From positions 1 to 11,913 of the forward strand of contig JAQCGA010000061.1 in NCBI GenBank assembly GCA_027619145.1: DNA of 11,913 bases, read 5' to 3'. This document shows positions 11,143 through 11,913 of this stretch, in pieces (the stretch's first letter is position 1; the number at the start of each line of letters is the position of its first letter). This DNA is from a bacterium (lineage in GTDB: Bacteria; Latescibacterota; UBA2968; GCA-2709665). A model generated the notes under the pieces. It had not been told where the DNA came from. It saw only the letters and a program-made list of their open reading frames with translations, and searched no databases. The translations under genes were made by a program, and so were the position numbers.

Positions 11143-11913
11143 CCCGATGGTTGAGGAAGCGCTGGAGCCGGAACGATACGAACTTCAGGCCGAGCCGTTT
11201 TACCGGTTTGAGTTGACACGGCGACGATTTTTCAAGGTGTTCGGCGGAGGGCTTGCGATTGTTTGTCTTTTGAAAGATGCCTCCGGACAGGAGTCGGGTG
11301 AAGGCGGTGTGGTGCGGGCTACAACCGAACAGGTTGGGGGGTGGCTACACATCGGGGAAGACGGAACAACAACGGTGTATACGGGTAAGGCGGAGGTGGG
11401 CCAGAATATCCGTACGTCTCTGTCTCAGGCGGTGGCCGAGGAGTTGCGGCTGCCGGTATCATCTGTAAAAATGGTGATGGGCGATACGGATTTGACGCCG
11501 TATGACCGGGGCACATTTGGCAGCCGGACGACGCCGTCGATGGCACCGCAATTGCGACGGGCTGCGGCAGCGGCGCGCGAGATGCTGCTGGATCTGGCAT
11601 CGGAGAAGTGGAAGGCGGACCGGGGCCTGCTTACAATGGTAGATGGGAAGGTGATCCATGCCGGGACGAAGCAGGTTGTGGGGTTCGGAGAGCTTACGCA
11701 AGGGATGCAGTTGATGCGGGAAATCCGGGATGATGAACCGGTGATACCAGCCAGCCGGTGGAATACGTCTGGAAAATCGGTTCCCAAAGTGAATGGCCGG
11801 GAGATTGTAACAGGAATGCACCGATACCCGTCGGATATGAGGCTTCCCGGGATGCTGTATGGGAAGATGCTTCGTCCACCGGCGTTCGGTGCAAAAATGG
11901 TTTCGCTGGATGC
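11132..11913 (+). CDS. Molybdopterin large subunit of a Tat-exported hydroxylase (IorB-like), 3' end outside window
   Basis: The frame opens at ATG 11132 (GGGAGG five bases upstream) and stays open through base 11913, giving about 260 residues of a protein normally near 700 or more. Residues 29-35 (TRRRFFK) match the twin-arginine S/T-R-R-x-F-L-K motif and precede a hydrophobic stretch (VFGGGLAIVCLL), so the folded complex is probably exported by Tat to the periplasm. GWLHIGEDGTTTVYTGKAEV starts the molybdopterin-binding region, followed by DRGTFGSRTTPSMAPQLRR. Near the right edge, VPKVNGREIVTGMHRYPSDM then RLPGMLYGKMLRPP begins the a/b hammerhead domain. This order is that of isoquinoline 1-oxidoreductase-type beta subunits. 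No FAD subunit lies upstream. Substrate is unknown. About 30 residues precede the Tat motif, which is long but acceptable. Confidence 0.9.
   Translation, partial: MGDNPMVEEALEPERYELQAEPFYRFELTRRRFFKVFGGGLAIVCLLKDASGQESGEGGVVRATTEQVGGWLHIGEDGTTTVYTGKAEVGQNIRTSLSQAVAEELRLPVSSVKMVMGDTDLTPYDRGTFGSRTTPSMAPQLRRAAAAAREMLLDLASEKWKADRGLLTMVDGKVIHAGTKQVVGFGELTQGMQLMREIRDDEPVIPASRWNTSGKSVPKVNGREIVTGMHRYPSDMRLPGMLYGKMLRPPAFGAKMVSLD

Noticed and set aside
1..11913. CRISPR arrays, tRNA genes and insertion sequences
   Set aside because: No regularly spaced repeats, cloverleaf-like segments with CCA-type ends, transposase frames or paired terminal repeats were seen on reading either strand.

Overview
The window reads as a piece of a Gram-negative, environmental, sugar-polymer-using bacterium. 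The Gram-negative inference rests on a Tat-type leader on a molybdenum hydroxylase. The lifestyle inference rests on Gfo/Idh/MocA, two right-handed beta-helix proteins and a serine hydrolase. This mix is common in PVC-group bacteria and in candidate phyla such as Latescibacterota, Hydrogenedentota or Poribacteria, but I cannot place it more finely from sequence alone. No rRNA, tRNA, CRISPR array, transposase or integrase was seen.

Layout. (1) Bases 2-982 (+) hold the 3' part of a parallel beta-helix protein. (2) Bases 1088-4481 look like a defence/stability island. It holds a PIN-toxin/antitoxin pair on the minus strand (1088-1734), a 511-residue putative modification-dependent restriction endonuclease on the minus strand (2100-3635), and a divergently transcribed VapBC pair (3847-4481). 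The VapBC promoter carries a 20-bp dyad over the predicted start of transcription. (3) Bases 4482-4884 hold an intrinsic terminator, abutted by a near-consensus promoter with a 7-bp dyad around its -10 box, and then what looks like the decayed C-terminal end of an SGNH/GDSL hydrolase. (4) Bases 4885-9835 (+) hold a likely operon: a Gfo/Idh/MocA oxidoreductase lacking the usual catalytic lysine, a 738-residue pectate-lyase-3-like beta-helix protein, and a class-C-beta-lactamase-fold serine hydrolase. (5) Bases 9922-10476 hold a good promoter, a 17-codon reading frame with a hairpin, and a small multi-span membrane protein. (6) Bases 10510-10596 look like a truncated start of a GNAT acetyltransferase. 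(7) From 10657 to the right edge lie a [2Fe-2S] small subunit and a Tat-exported molybdopterin large subunit, cut off by the window end.

How the parts fit: the restriction-like gene flanked by two toxin-antitoxin modules is the most interesting block. The EVE-like/PUA-like domain would recognise a modified base and the PD-(D/E)XK domain would cut, while the TA pairs may stabilise the island. Short gene remnants near its right edge and farther downstream suggest repeated gain and loss of DNA. The downstream oxidoreductase/beta-helix/serine-hydrolase genes look like a carbohydrate-processing operon. The final two genes form a periplasmic isoquinoline-1-oxidoreductase-type molybdenum hydroxylase.
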